From: JADJXV01 sp046328995
GTDB taxonomy: Bacteria > Bacteroidota > Ignavibacteria > Kapaibacteriales > UBA961
Assembly: GCA_046328995.1 (NCBI GenBank)
Contig: JAXLVN010000002.1
Location: 124,001-188,000, forward strand
Length of the DNA: 64,000 nt
Reading direction: 5' to 3'
Part shown: positions 55,447 to 64,000 of the stretch, in pieces
How positions within the stretch are numbered: the stretch's first letter is position 1
Layout of the letters: each line of letters starts with the position of its first letter
The notes under the pieces: model-generated
The model's input: the letters and a program-made list of their open reading frames with translations, nothing else
Databases searched by the model: none
Told to the model about the DNA's origin: nothing
Made by a program: the position numbers and the translations under genes

Positions 55447-56151
55447 TTACGATGCAGTAAAAGAGATTTCATCGCCCAGAGAATACCCTTTAAGAAATTG
55501 TAAGCGAGTGCCAGTTTGTCCAAAGTCACCCGGCAGAATATTGTTGGTAATCATCGTCGGCTCGGCGATAACATTCGGTACCGGGCTCGGCGGCAGAATA
55601 CCGCATGCCTGATAGGTCGCGCTTGCTAATTTACTGCAAAAAAACGTTGTATTCGGTGATTGCTTATTCTCCACGGCTCCTTCGGCATAATCGATCATCA
55701 TGCCTTCCCCGACCGGATAGGAAAATGATCGACCTACCAAAAAGCGCACGAAATTCATCATCGTCGTAGCATCATCCGCTGAAATAGCAGGCGTCAGGTG
55801 CCGTGCAGCCAATAGGTACGAAGTAGAAGGTCCTTGAGCAGATTGCGCCGCTGCCCATGCCATGACATTATCAAGTGATACGAGCTGACAGCCGTCGGAG
55901 ACGACACCCTTGATGTAATCAGGACCAAAATTTGTATCATTACCGGGAGTAGGCGGAGGCGCTGCCTGCCAGAAATACAACCCCGATGGTGAATTACCAT
56001 CCGGTAATCGCATTACAATGCCAACATGAGAATAGGGCGGGAGATTTAACTCCGCTTCCAATGCTTCTATCAAAAATCCGGACAAATCAAAACCCTGAAA
56101 CAAGATCACATCGCCGGTTTGCAAGCTCGGCGCAAGTTCTGCATACGTCAT
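55447..56151 (-). CDS. Permuted papain-like (YiiX/YebB-type) amidase
   Basis: 234 residues with start ATG 56151, supported by AGGAG 5 bases upstream. No signal peptide. The fold resembles the circularly permuted NlpC/P60 enzymes: a beta start TGDVILFQG, the His in YSHVGIVM, and the Cys in FFCSKLASATYQ, the predicted catalytic pair. Family members are thought to hydrolyse amide or lipid bonds. It is directly coupled to the 7TMR-DISM cyclase gene (1-bp gap), suggesting a shared role at the envelope or in signalling. Activity not proven. Confidence 0.82.
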   Translation of the reverse strand: MTYAELAPSLQTGDVILFQGFDLSGFLIEALEAELNLPPYSHVGIVMRLPDGNSPSGLYFWQAAPPPTPGNDTNFGPDYIKGVVSDGCQLVSLDNVMAWAAAQSAQGPSTSYLLAARHLTPAISADDATTMMNFVRFLVGRSFSYPVGEGMMIDYAEGAVENKQSPNTTFFCSKLASATYQACGILPPSPVPNVIAEPTMITNNILPGDFGQTGTRLQFLKGYSLGDEISFTAS

Positions 56152-56156
56152 AGCAT

Positions 56157-56161
56157 CTCCT
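56157..56161 (-). promoter_or_regulatory. Ribosome binding site deciding the amidase start
   Basis: AGGAG on the minus strand 5 bases before ATG 56151; a competing ATG at 56156 is out of frame, and the frame also extends to 56190 without such a site. Confidence 0.6.
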
Positions 56162-56388
56162 GAATACATGATACAAATAAGCGCCTGCAACGAAGCGCCT
56201 CGCAGAGCGAAGCGGCCTTGAGCCCCCCCCCCTCGCTCTCCACAATTTCAACAAATATACGGAATTACGGTAATGTACAAAGGAAGGAAATTATAAAGTG
56301 AGAATCTATCGCCGTGAAATGGGAAATCTACGTAACATGTATGAAATCCATGCTATGGAAGAAGAATACACCGGAGGGAAGCATATCC

Positions 56389-58299
56389 TCACCATCCCGC
56401 CAAAAACACCGATAAATTATCCTTGAGCCCGAGCCCGAGTTTCTTGCGGAGATTGAGTCGGTGTCCCTCAATCGTGCGCACCGACGCGTAGAGTAGATTG
56501 GCTATGTCTTTATTTTCCATGTGAATACGTAACAATGCCGCTACTTTGAGTTCCATTGGGGTCAGCTGCGGGAATTCCTTGCTCAATCGCTGAATAAACT
56601 CATCATGCGCGCGGTCGAATTTCTGCTTGAAAGTCTGCCATTCTTCTTTTGCGGCTACATTCGACTCGATTGAGGTGACGAGCTTTTTGAGTTCGCTCTC
56701 GGTCCCGGTCACATTCTGCTGAATAAGCGTTTTAATTTGCTTCAGGAATTCATTTTTTTCGACTAAATGCAGGGCGATGAGCTGTAATTCACGGTTGTAG
56801 AATTCGGCTTGTTTCTCGGCTTCTTCGGCCTTGAGTCGGAGGATTTCGTTGTCGTGTTGCATACGTTCGGTGTCAAATTGAACGAGAAGAGTATTAGTTT
56901 TATGGGCAGTAGCTTCGTTGAGCACCTGCTGTTTAATGTCTATAAATTGCTTGTAATGACGCAGAGCATCGGCGAGATTACCACTTTTTTCCTGCGCCTG
57001 TGCTGCGCATTCGAGGGCGAGGTAGAGGTTGCGTTTATCGCCTTGTTCACCGGCGAGGTCGATGGCTTTTTGGGCATATGTGAGCGCATCGGGATAATGT
57101 TCAAATTGTAGATAAATATCTGCAAGTCCATAATAATGCTCCGGTAGGCGGCGATTGTCGCCGATGGAAATGCTATACTCCATACCCTGAAGTCCATAGT
57201 GGACTGCCTGATGGAAGTCGCCTTGGATTTTATAGACTTTTCCAAGATTATAACATGAGGAAGCCAAGCCATGGATATCCTTCATTTCGGTGCGCAGGCG
57301 ATGCCCTTCGAGCAGTGTATTCAAGCCTTCTTCTATCTGCCCGAAGAGTACTTGCGCACTTCCAATATTGTTGAGTGTTAAAGCAACCATTTGTGGTTGA
57401 AGGAGTTCGGAGTATATTGAATGTGCAGATTTATACGCTTTAAGTGATTCGGAATACTTCGTAAGATACGCGAGAAGAGTGCCTATATTGGTCAATGTTC
57501 CTGCCGCGCCAAGCTTATTTCCAATAGCTTCTTTGATAGCCAAGCTTTCGGTAAAATACGTGAGTGCGGATTCGTAATCACCAAATTTAGAGAATATCAC
57601 ACCAATATTTTGCAGGGAAGCGGCGATGCCATACTGATCGTTCATCGACTTTTTAATGAGCAAGCTTTGGGTATGGTATCGCATTGCCATTGCATAGTCA
57701 CCCATATCGTCATAGACATTACCGAGATTATTAAGCACAATCGATTCGCCTTCTTTATCTCCTTCCCTTTGCTCAGCTTGGAGTGCTTTTTGATAATGCT
57801 GCACCGCCTCTTCATAGCGGCCGAAATCATGGTAAAAATTACCTAAGGTAATATCAAAGGTAATCAGTTCAGACCTGAGGCCTTCGCGCTCGGCTATTTC
57901 CATACTTTCCTTGAAATACTCTTCAGCCCTTGCTTCATCGTGAAAATCGCCGTAAATATTCCCAAATACTTTTAACGTAAGCGCTTCACCAAGATAGTCG
58001 TTGATTTGACGATAGCTTTCGAGCGCCTGCTTGGCATAGTCCAATGCTCTGTCGTTGTTCCCCATCCGTAGCGAGTAAAAGGTAGCCAAATGATATGCAG
58101 AATTCCCAATCCAGCGGATGTGCTGTATGCGTTCAGCGAGCGCAAGTGCCTCTTTACACAATGCAATAGCACGATGAATATCCTCCTGCTTCACCGCCAT
58201 GGCAAGTTCATTGAGCAGGGCAACCCTATCCTTGTCTGTCTTTGCTTTCGCTACTTCCCGCTCTAATTGCTTGATGCTTTTCTTGTCAGATTGTGCCAT
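56389..58299 (-). CDS. TPR-LuxR transcriptional regulator, copy B
   Basis: 636 residues from ATG 58299 (MAQSDKKSIKQ). No signal peptide, so cytoplasmic. Residues about 40-440 are TPRs; a coiled coil about 460-560 (EKQAEFYNRELQLIALHLVE) links to a C-terminal LuxR/GerE helix-turn-helix (about 570-636: LTPMELKVAALLRI, NKDIANLLYASVRTIEGHR). It should bind DNA in response to its TPR-sensed partner. From about residue 400 to the end it is almost identical to the next gene, while the N-terminal TPRs differ. Both paralogs are exactly 636 residues. Tandem duplication is evident. Confidence 0.92.
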   Translation of the reverse strand: MAQSDKKSIKQLEREVAKAKTDKDRVALLNELAMAVKQEDIHRAIALCKEALALAERIQHIRWIGNSAYHLATFYSLRMGNNDRALDYAKQALESYRQINDYLGEALTLKVFGNIYGDFHDEARAEEYFKESMEIAEREGLRSELITFDITLGNFYHDFGRYEEAVQHYQKALQAEQREGDKEGESIVLNNLGNVYDDMGDYAMAMRYHTQSLLIKKSMNDQYGIAASLQNIGVIFSKFGDYESALTYFTESLAIKEAIGNKLGAAGTLTNIGTLLAYLTKYSESLKAYKSAHSIYSELLQPQMVALTLNNIGSAQVLFGQIEEGLNTLLEGHRLRTEMKDIHGLASSCYNLGKVYKIQGDFHQAVHYGLQGMEYSISIGDNRRLPEHYYGLADIYLQFEHYPDALTYAQKAIDLAGEQGDKRNLYLALECAAQAQEKSGNLADALRHYKQFIDIKQQVLNEATAHKTNTLLVQFDTERMQHDNEILRLKAEEAEKQAEFYNRELQLIALHLVEKNEFLKQIKTLIQQNVTGTESELKKLVTSIESNVAAKEEWQTFKQKFDRAHDEFIQRLSKEFPQLTPMELKVAALLRIHMENKDIANLLYASVRTIEGHRLNLRKKLGLGLKDNLSVFLAGW

Positions 58300-58561
58300 G
58301 ATGTGTGTGTTGTGAGAGATAAATACCGTGAGTTCAGGATAACAACTGTGCCTGCATTCGAGTAGCCCAACGGGCTGCAATTTCAATAGCCCCGCATGAA
58401 TGGAGAACGTGCAGAGTATACCATAATCCCATCTATCACGCTTATAGTATTGAATAGTATGAGAGGCGGTTATCCCGAACTCACGTTATTGTTTGACAGT
58501 TCTTGTGGTATAGTCTTCTTGTTGCATTGTAGGAGGCGAATCGCCCTAAGCAGCATGCGCC

Positions 58562-58580
58562 GGGCGAATGCAATTCGCCC
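58562..58580. repeat. GGGCGAAT-GCA-ATTCGCCC palindrome, second copy
   Basis: A 19-bp palindrome identical to 53242-53260, with 8-bp arms and a GCA loop, followed by CTAC. It lies just before the 3' end of the second TPR-LuxR gene. Recurrence suggests an interspersed repeat family. Confidence 0.85.
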
Positions 58581-58593
58581 CTACGGAGATGTA

Positions 58594-60504
58594 TTACCAT
58601 CCCGCCAAAAACACCGATAAATTATCCTTGAGTCCGAGTCCGAGTTTCTTACGGAGATTGAGTCGGTGTCCCTCAATCGTGCGCACCGACGCGTAGAGTA
58701 GATTGGCTATGTCTTTATTCTCCATGTGAATACGGAGTAGCGCCGCTACTTTGAGTTCCATCGGGGTCAGCTGCGGGAATTCCTTGCTCAAGCGCTGAAT
58801 AAACTCATCATGCGCGCGGTCGAATTTCTGCTTGAAGGTCTGCCATTCTTCTTTCGCGGCTACATTCGACTCTATCGACGTCACGAGCTTTTTGAGTTCG
58901 CTCTCGGTCCCGGTCACATTCTGCTGAATAAGCGTTTTAATTTGCTTCAGGAATTCATTTTTTTCGACTAAATGCAGGGCGATGAGTTGTAATTCACGGT
59001 TGTAGAATTCGGCTTGTTTCTCGGCTTCTTCGGCCTTGAGTCGGAGGATTTCGTTGTCGTGTTGCATACGTTCGGTGTCAAATTGAACGAGAAGAGTATT
59101 AGTTTTATGGGCAGTAGCTTCGTTGAGCATCTGCTGTTTAATTTCTATAAACTGCTTGTACTTCCTGAGCGCTTCGGCGAGATTACCACTTTTTTCCTGC
59201 GCCTGTGCCGCGCATTCGAGGGCGAGGTAGAGGTTGCGTTTATCGCCTTGTTCACCGGCGAGGTCAATGGCTTTTTGGGCATATGTGAGCGCATCGGCGT
59301 GCGAACCGGCCTGCAGATAAATCTTTGCAAGTCCTAGATAATGCTCGGGTAAGCGGTGTTTGTGAGCAATGCTGATACAATAGTCACAGCCACGCTTTGC
59401 ATAGTCGATGGCGTGCGGAATGTCGCCGGAAACCTGCAATGCATGGGCGATACTGAGGCAGGAAGAAGCGAGACCGTGGGTATCATTCTGTTCCCTGCGG
59501 AGATGATAGCTTTCCATCAATGCTTCCAGGCCTTCGGTCAGGCGCCCGGCATGAATATGATTCACGCCAAGTAGATTCAATGTCAAGCTTACTTTCTGCG
59601 GCTGAAGGAGTTGCCGGTAAAGTTCCAACGCTTTCCGGTGCAGGGCGTGAGCTTCGTCATATTTATGAAATTCCGTGAGGATGCTGCCGATATTATTGAG
59701 CGTGGCGGCTGCGCCGCGCAGATTGCCGGTCGATTCTTTTATTGCGAGACTTTCGCGAAAATAGAGCAGTGCATTCTCAAAATCGCTGAATTTCAAAAAC
59801 ACATTCGCGATATTGTTGAGCGTTGAGGAAATGCCGTATTGATCGTTATTCTCACGCTTGAGGTGCAGACTTTGGGTGTAATAGCGAATCGCCTGTGCAT
59901 AGTCTCCGAGGAGTGTATAGACCGTTCCGATATTATTTACAATCGACGACTCGCCATACGTATCGCGTTTTTTTCGACGGAATTCGAGTGCTATCTGAAA
60001 ACACGCAATTGCTTCCTCATAGCGGCCTGTATTCTTGTAGAGAATACCCAGTTTCCCGTGAATAGACCCCTCAATGTGCCGCAGTCCAATCGCGGCTGCA
60101 ATCTCACGGGCTTGTCTCAGGCAGTCCTCGGCTTCGGAGATAGTCCCCATGTCCACATGGATTCCGCCCAGTACTTTCAAGGTCCAGGCTTCATTTCTCG
60201 GGTCATCGAGCTGCCGGAAGAGTGTCAGAGCACGGGAGCCATACTCAAGGGCAAGATTATTATCTCCCACCATGACGGAATACATGTCGGCAAGGTGGTA
60301 ACAAGAGTCTGCAATTCCTTGCAGATACTGGATTTGCTCAGATAGCGAGAGCGCTTCCTTCACCAGGGCGACAGCCCGATTGACATCAGCAGACAGGACG
60401 GCAAGTGCCAATGAATGAAGGGCGGAAACTGTAGCTCGCGGATGTTTTGCCCGGGCTACTTCCCGCTCTAATTGCTGGATTGTTTTGGTCGATTTTTTGG
60501 ACAT
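58594..60504 (-). CDS. TPR-LuxR transcriptional regulator, copy A
   Basis: 636 residues, the upstream partner of the tandem pair. The N-terminus SKKSTKTIQQLEREVARAK matches its neighbour in position but not in sequence detail; the TPR region about 40-400 diverges. From about residue 400 (DALTYAQKAIDLAGEQGDK) to the C-terminal LSVFLAGW the two proteins are nearly identical, including the LuxR-type helix-turn-helix LTPMELKVAALL...TIEGHRLNLRKK. The shared 3' part continues in the DNA, including the bases around the stop, which indicates recent duplication or gene conversion. Possibly it forms heterodimers with copy B. Confidence 0.92.
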   Translation of the reverse strand: MSKKSTKTIQQLEREVARAKHPRATVSALHSLALAVLSADVNRAVALVKEALSLSEQIQYLQGIADSCYHLADMYSVMVGDNNLALEYGSRALTLFRQLDDPRNEAWTLKVLGGIHVDMGTISEAEDCLRQAREIAAAIGLRHIEGSIHGKLGILYKNTGRYEEAIACFQIALEFRRKKRDTYGESSIVNNIGTVYTLLGDYAQAIRYYTQSLHLKRENNDQYGISSTLNNIANVFLKFSDFENALLYFRESLAIKESTGNLRGAAATLNNIGSILTEFHKYDEAHALHRKALELYRQLLQPQKVSLTLNLLGVNHIHAGRLTEGLEALMESYHLRREQNDTHGLASSCLSIAHALQVSGDIPHAIDYAKRGCDYCISIAHKHRLPEHYLGLAKIYLQAGSHADALTYAQKAIDLAGEQGDKRNLYLALECAAQAQEKSGNLAEALRKYKQFIEIKQQMLNEATAHKTNTLLVQFDTERMQHDNEILRLKAEEAEKQAEFYNRELQLIALHLVEKNEFLKQIKTLIQQNVTGTESELKKLVTSIESNVAAKEEWQTFKQKFDRAHDEFIQRLSKEFPQLTPMELKVAALLRIHMENKDIANLLYASVRTIEGHRLNLRKKLGLGLKDNLSVFLAGW

Positions 60505-60585
60505 GTGTACCTGAATGTGACAGACAAACTCCTACCGATACTCTTTCGTTATCTTCATGACGGTACGCAAATATACCATTCTCGC

Positions 60586-63186
60586 TCACCACCGAATGCC
60601 GGTTACTAGTCGGGCTACAAATTCCTCGGGAAACACCGCTCCCGGCAGGTCGCTTTTTCTGTAATCCATTCGCAGGTCGATTTCGCCGAGATTGTCGATG
60701 GTCAGCCGGGTGGAAAAATATGCACCCCGGATGGCGGCATCACGGACTTTGTCATAACTGTACGTCGCGCCCACCGTGGACTGCCACCATGAGTATGGAT
60801 TCACAATCGTCGAAAAATCAAGGGAATAGACCGTCGCCGAATCCTTAACGGCTGCACTGTCCTTGAGCGGATGGTTGCTCGTCGAGGCCAAGCTTCCGAC
60901 GGCGCCGATACTGAACGCCTCGCCAAACGCTACCCGATGACTGAGCATGAACGAATGCGATTCAAAAATTCCCACCGAATCCGGCAGGGACTGAAGCGAC
61001 GTGCCCTCAGAATTCCCGGTCTGAATCGTATAGACGGCAAAGGTCGCCATGCGATTCGCCATAGCACCGTAGAAATACGATGAGCTCACCGATGCCTGAC
61101 GGATGTAATTATCTCGTTCTTTACGGAGAATCGTGTCGTGCTTATCGGTGGTGAGATTCTGAACATGTTGTGAATAATTGACTTGCAGCACCGGCAAGCC
61201 CCGCGGACGGAATTCGAGCCCGCCGCCGAAGGTTGTGATTTTTGATGTGTTAATCGTGTCTTTATAGCCGGCTTCCTCAAAGGAAATCATCGCGTTGGCG
61301 CGGAGCTGACGTTGAAAAAATACCTGATCATACGCCGCATCGGTGCGGAGAATGTCTCCGCGGAGTCCCGCCGTGCCGATCGACCGGAATCCACCGCCGA
61401 CATATCGGATACCGGCAGAAAGACGGGCATCATTCTCAAAAAACGAATACTTGGCCTTCGCCGCAAAATTAATGTCGATGAGGGTGCTGTCTTTCTTGAG
61501 AAATTCCGGCAATGACTCGGGTAACGGGATGAATCGTAAGGTCTTATAATTTGCCCTGTCCTCGAAATACATGAGATTGAATTCTCCGTCAAAGGCAACG
61601 TTCATGCTGTCAAGCGCGAAATGTGTCGCCGCGCCAAACCCGTAATTCCGCTGCGGGGAGATAATCGTGTTCGGCGTGACTGTTTTTTGTGAACTGTCGA
61701 TAACGGATATGACAAATGGACTGTCTATGTCAACGATCTGATTACCGAGTGAATCTGTTTTTTCACTAAATCGGACCACCTTTTTTTTGCCGAAGGTCAC
61801 GGTGGGCTGATTGATAAGCCCTTGCAAAAAAACGCTTTGGTCGTCATCATTGGCATAGATTCCCGTTAGCACGATGTGATTCCCGTTCCGCCGGCCGTAG
61901 CCAATTCGTGCGGAATAGACATTCCTGAAAAATTCCAGCGACCCGAGGGCAGGATTACGAAATGTAGGATCGCTTTGCAACACCTCCGGCGAAATTGCGC
62001 TCACGTCCACGTCGCGCTGCACTTTCCCGACTGCTGCCGCGCTGTAGAAATTCCCGGGATTATACTCAAGCATTCCGCCGTTAATCGTGACATTACTAAA
62101 GAGCTGACGTCCGAATTGGGGAGCGACTTTGCCGAACCCGAAGGACGGAAATTTGGCGAGGAGTTCCTGCTCGGAGGTCACGAGGCCGAATTCCTTGAGG
62201 GTCTCTAAATTTTCGCTGAGATCGCTGGTGCCGAGTTCGTACAAAGCATTGATTTTATTCTGAAATGCAATCGAGTCCGCGCCGGCGAACTGACGCAGCG
62301 AATCGACTTGTGCCGAGTCGCGGGCGCGCTCAAGCTCGGCGATTTCGCTGTTGAGCCGCTGTTGGAAGACAAAGTTGAGTCCGCGTTTGGTGCTTTGCGA
62401 ACCAAACGCGCCGCGGCTAATATCTGATTTCCCCACATTTTCCTCGGTTGTGATGAGGAAATTCATCCCCATCGGCACACCGAAGAGCGAGAGGGTGGGG
62501 TCAAGCTGCAGGCGGGCATAATTTTTATTGGGATTTTCGGCTAAGTTCCCGGTACGATTGGCATATTCGGACACAAGGCGTGCCTGCCCTTTGAATTGAA
62601 ATATGGGCGGCGTGTTGTCACTTGCGGGCTGGTCCGGCGGTGGCGGCACCTGAGCAGCATCGGCCGGTGGCACTGTCGAATCGGCGGTTGACGCCGGTGA
62701 TGCAGCAAGATTCTGCGCCGCATCAGGCGCGGGAGCATCCAAGTCTTTCGGACTACTATAGGTGAACGTCCATATTTCACTTTGACTTACGATTTGTTTG
62801 TTTTCGGCGCGGAAGTCCGGTCTGCCATTCTTGGCGATATTGGCAATGATCCGCCAGGCATACCGATGACCGTCCTGAAAGCTTCGCACGGCGAAATTTG
62901 TCTGCCAGGAAGAGGTCGTCAGATTTTCTTTGAGAATCACCGGCGGATTGAGCCGGAGGGCTTCCTCGGGAGTCTGTCCGGGGAGAATTTCAGCGACGAC
63001 AAGGTCGCATTGTATTTCCTTGTCGCCACTGGCTTTGGACTGCATGAACCATGTCCAGATGACGTTGTTTTCGACCACATCGCCGCCGTCATATGGTCCG
63101 ACGAGGATCGGCGCCAGGGCAGACGGCGTTTGTGCCGAGAGCGTGCCGAAAGCACAAAAGCAGATAAAGAGGAGAAGTCGTTTCAT
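60586..63186 (-). CDS. Outer-membrane beta-barrel protein
   Basis: About 866 residues from ATG 63186, with signal peptide MKRLLLFICFCAFGTLSAQ. Residues 40-160 form an Ig-like exported domain (YAWRIIANI, EIWTFTY). A Pro/Ala/Asp-rich linker (about 165-205) precedes a long strand-rich region (about 215-866) with repeated alternating patterns and many turns (RIGYGRRNGNHIVLTGIYA, SAGIRYVGGGF). The protein ends in Trp after an aromatic strand (FVARLVTGIRW), typical of outer-membrane barrels. No transport family is recognised. Monocistronic, on the minus strand. Confidence 0.82.
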   Translation of the reverse strand: MKRLLLFICFCAFGTLSAQTPSALAPILVGPYDGGDVVENNVIWTWFMQSKASGDKEIQCDLVVAEILPGQTPEEALRLNPPVILKENLTTSSWQTNFAVRSFQDGHRYAWRIIANIAKNGRPDFRAENKQIVSQSEIWTFTYSSPKDLDAPAPDAAQNLAASPASTADSTVPPADAAQVPPPPDQPASDNTPPIFQFKGQARLVSEYANRTGNLAENPNKNYARLQLDPTLSLFGVPMGMNFLITTEENVGKSDISRGAFGSQSTKRGLNFVFQQRLNSEIAELERARDSAQVDSLRQFAGADSIAFQNKINALYELGTSDLSENLETLKEFGLVTSEQELLAKFPSFGFGKVAPQFGRQLFSNVTINGGMLEYNPGNFYSAAAVGKVQRDVDVSAISPEVLQSDPTFRNPALGSLEFFRNVYSARIGYGRRNGNHIVLTGIYANDDDQSVFLQGLINQPTVTFGKKKVVRFSEKTDSLGNQIVDIDSPFVISVIDSSQKTVTPNTIISPQRNYGFGAATHFALDSMNVAFDGEFNLMYFEDRANYKTLRFIPLPESLPEFLKKDSTLIDINFAAKAKYSFFENDARLSAGIRYVGGGFRSIGTAGLRGDILRTDAAYDQVFFQRQLRANAMISFEEAGYKDTINTSKITTFGGGLEFRPRGLPVLQVNYSQHVQNLTTDKHDTILRKERDNYIRQASVSSSYFYGAMANRMATFAVYTIQTGNSEGTSLQSLPDSVGIFESHSFMLSHRVAFGEAFSIGAVGSLASTSNHPLKDSAAVKDSATVYSLDFSTIVNPYSWWQSTVGATYSYDKVRDAAIRGAYFSTRLTIDNLGEIDLRMDYRKSDLPGAVFPEEFVARLVTGIRW

Positions 63187-63216
63187 AGAGGATAGAGGGA
63201 AATACACTCAAAATAT

Positions 63217-63248
63217 GCGGCTATGCTAGCTGTAACCGGCATAGCCGC
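63217..63248 (-). terminator. Possible terminator hairpin of the SGNH-like gene
   Basis: Perfect 9-bp arms GCGGCTATG / CATAGCCGC with a 14-base loop (63217-63225 / 63240-63248), followed on the minus strand by ATATTTT. It lies about 84 bp after the SGNH stop. The T run is weak, so its role is uncertain. Confidence 0.55.
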
Positions 63249-63331
63249 TGAATAAAGTACGGTGCTTGTGTCTATCGATGTGCATTGTCCGATAGCAGGT
63301 CATCGGGGGAGTATGGATGAGAGAATACATA

Positions 63332-64000
63332 CTATTCACTATCATCATTATCCGTTGATTTTTTAAGAGGTTCGATGTCTTTCGGGATCAGTTTCGGCTT
63401 TACCGGCCGTGTTTCTTTTTTGATGGCATCGATCTTGTCTTTTGTTGATTTTGAAAGCACCAGCGGGGTAGCTTTTTGTAGCTTGATGGCTGTTAGTGCA
63501 GCTTGGAACCGTGTGGCAGCTGCTGCTTTAGCGGCTTTGATGGTGGCAAGCTGTGTAGGCGATTGCACAGGAGGAGCAGCACTTAATTCTGCATGATATG
63601 CTTGTATGGAGCGCTCTAATTGATCATTGATAGCATCTTCATAGATTTCCCGGAATCCCGTTGCATTCGGATGCATGGTGCCGCGATGGTCAAATTGGGT
63701 AAATCCCGATTGTCCCAGAGTATTAAAATAGGGCTCATCGCAATTGCACATGCCATGCTTGTTTGCACGCGCTGAGACATCGACCAAGTCCCATTTGTTG
63801 TCGGCTGCGGCCTTCTGAATTGCACCGTTAATTTTGGGGAAGATGTTGTCACGGAGCCACTTCCAGTCGCAGTCGGAGATTTGTTTTTCGAGCGGACCCC
63901 AACAATCGACCGCCTGACCGACGGTATTGGTAATCGCACCGGCAGCATTACCTACTGCCTGTCCGATGCCGTCGATGATGTTTTTGGGCTTGGAATTGTC
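63332..64000 (-). CDS. SGNH-type hydrolase, 5' end outside window
   Basis: The frame is open from the right edge to the TAG at 63332, giving the last 222 residues of a longer protein. The middle reads WDLVDVSARANKHGMCNCDE..YFN, then FDHRGTMHPNATGF, which matches the C-terminal block of SGNH/GDSL hydrolases, with the catalytic His in HPN; the Ser block lies outside the window. The last ~90 residues are an Ala/Lys-rich tail (AAKAAAATRFQAAL; KKETRPVKPKLIPKD) likely to be a low-complexity extension. Substrate unknown; an esterase or lipase is likely. Confidence 0.7.
   Translation of the reverse strand, partial: DNSKPKNIIDGIGQAVGNAAGAITNTVGQAVDCWGPLEKQISDCDWKWLRDNIFPKINGAIQKAAADNKWDLVDVSARANKHGMCNCDEPYFNTLGQSGFTQFDHRGTMHPNATGFREIYEDAINDQLERSIQAYHAELSAAPPVQSPTQLATIKAAKAAAATRFQAALTAIKLQKATPLVLSKSTKDKIDAIKKETRPVKPKLIPKDIEPLKKSTDNDDSE

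Overview
The window looks like a chromosome segment of a Gram-negative bacterium of the Bacteroidota/Chlorobiota side of the tree, with Candidatus Kapabacteria or Ignavibacteria as my best guess. The reasons are four secreted proteins with Por-type (type IX secretion) C-terminal sorting domains, many Sec signal peptides and lipoboxes, large TPR signalling proteins, frequent starts without a good Shine-Dalgarno, and intergenic DNA rich in palindromic repeats. The taxonomic call is inference. I see no tRNA, rRNA, CRISPR array, transposase or phage gene.

Bases 1-15593 (minus strand) hold at least eight consecutive paralogous class III adenylate cyclases; the last is cut by the left edge. Each has a signal peptide, a periplasmic TPR region, one membrane helix, a short coiled coil and a cytoplasmic cyclase domain. 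Neighbouring genes overlap by 4-7 bp, with one 4-bp gap, so the array reads as one translationally coupled transcript. Catalytic domains are almost identical and mosaic, while the TPR ectodomains differ. This array is the most remarkable feature of the window.

Bases 15740-18829 (minus) encode a sorting-domain propeller-like protein, a small lipoprotein and an M43-type metalloprotease. From 19.6 to 25.2 kb (plus) are a cyclopropane-fatty-acid synthase, a UDP-glucuronate decarboxylase-like enzyme, a lipoprotein and a BNR-repeat secreted protein, separated by repeat-rich spacers. Then come a small orphan gene and a DEAD-box helicase (minus), a large TPR protein (plus), a superoxide dismutase and a HesB/IscA protein (minus).

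Bases 32.9-44.4 kb (plus) are mostly housekeeping: a DUF3108-like protein, a compact operon of small membrane protein, Ppx/GppA, Nudix, TadA, RsmI and Tmk, then an M12-like metalloprotease, proline dehydrogenase, an EEP-family lipoprotein and an alpha/beta hydrolase. A TPR histidine kinase (minus) is divergent from a three-parvulin foldase and a LolC/E-type permease (plus). An isolated nuoD follows.

Bases 53.4-60.5 kb (minus) return to signalling: a 7TMR-DISM adenylate cyclase coupled to a papain-like amidase, and a tandem pair of 636-residue TPR-LuxR regulators with nearly identical C-terminal halves. The window ends with an outer-membrane protein and a truncated SGNH hydrolase. Overall the segment joins TPR sensing to three outputs (cAMP, histidine kinase, LuxR DNA binding), with nine adenylate cyclases in 64 kb and no recognisable cAMP receptor.
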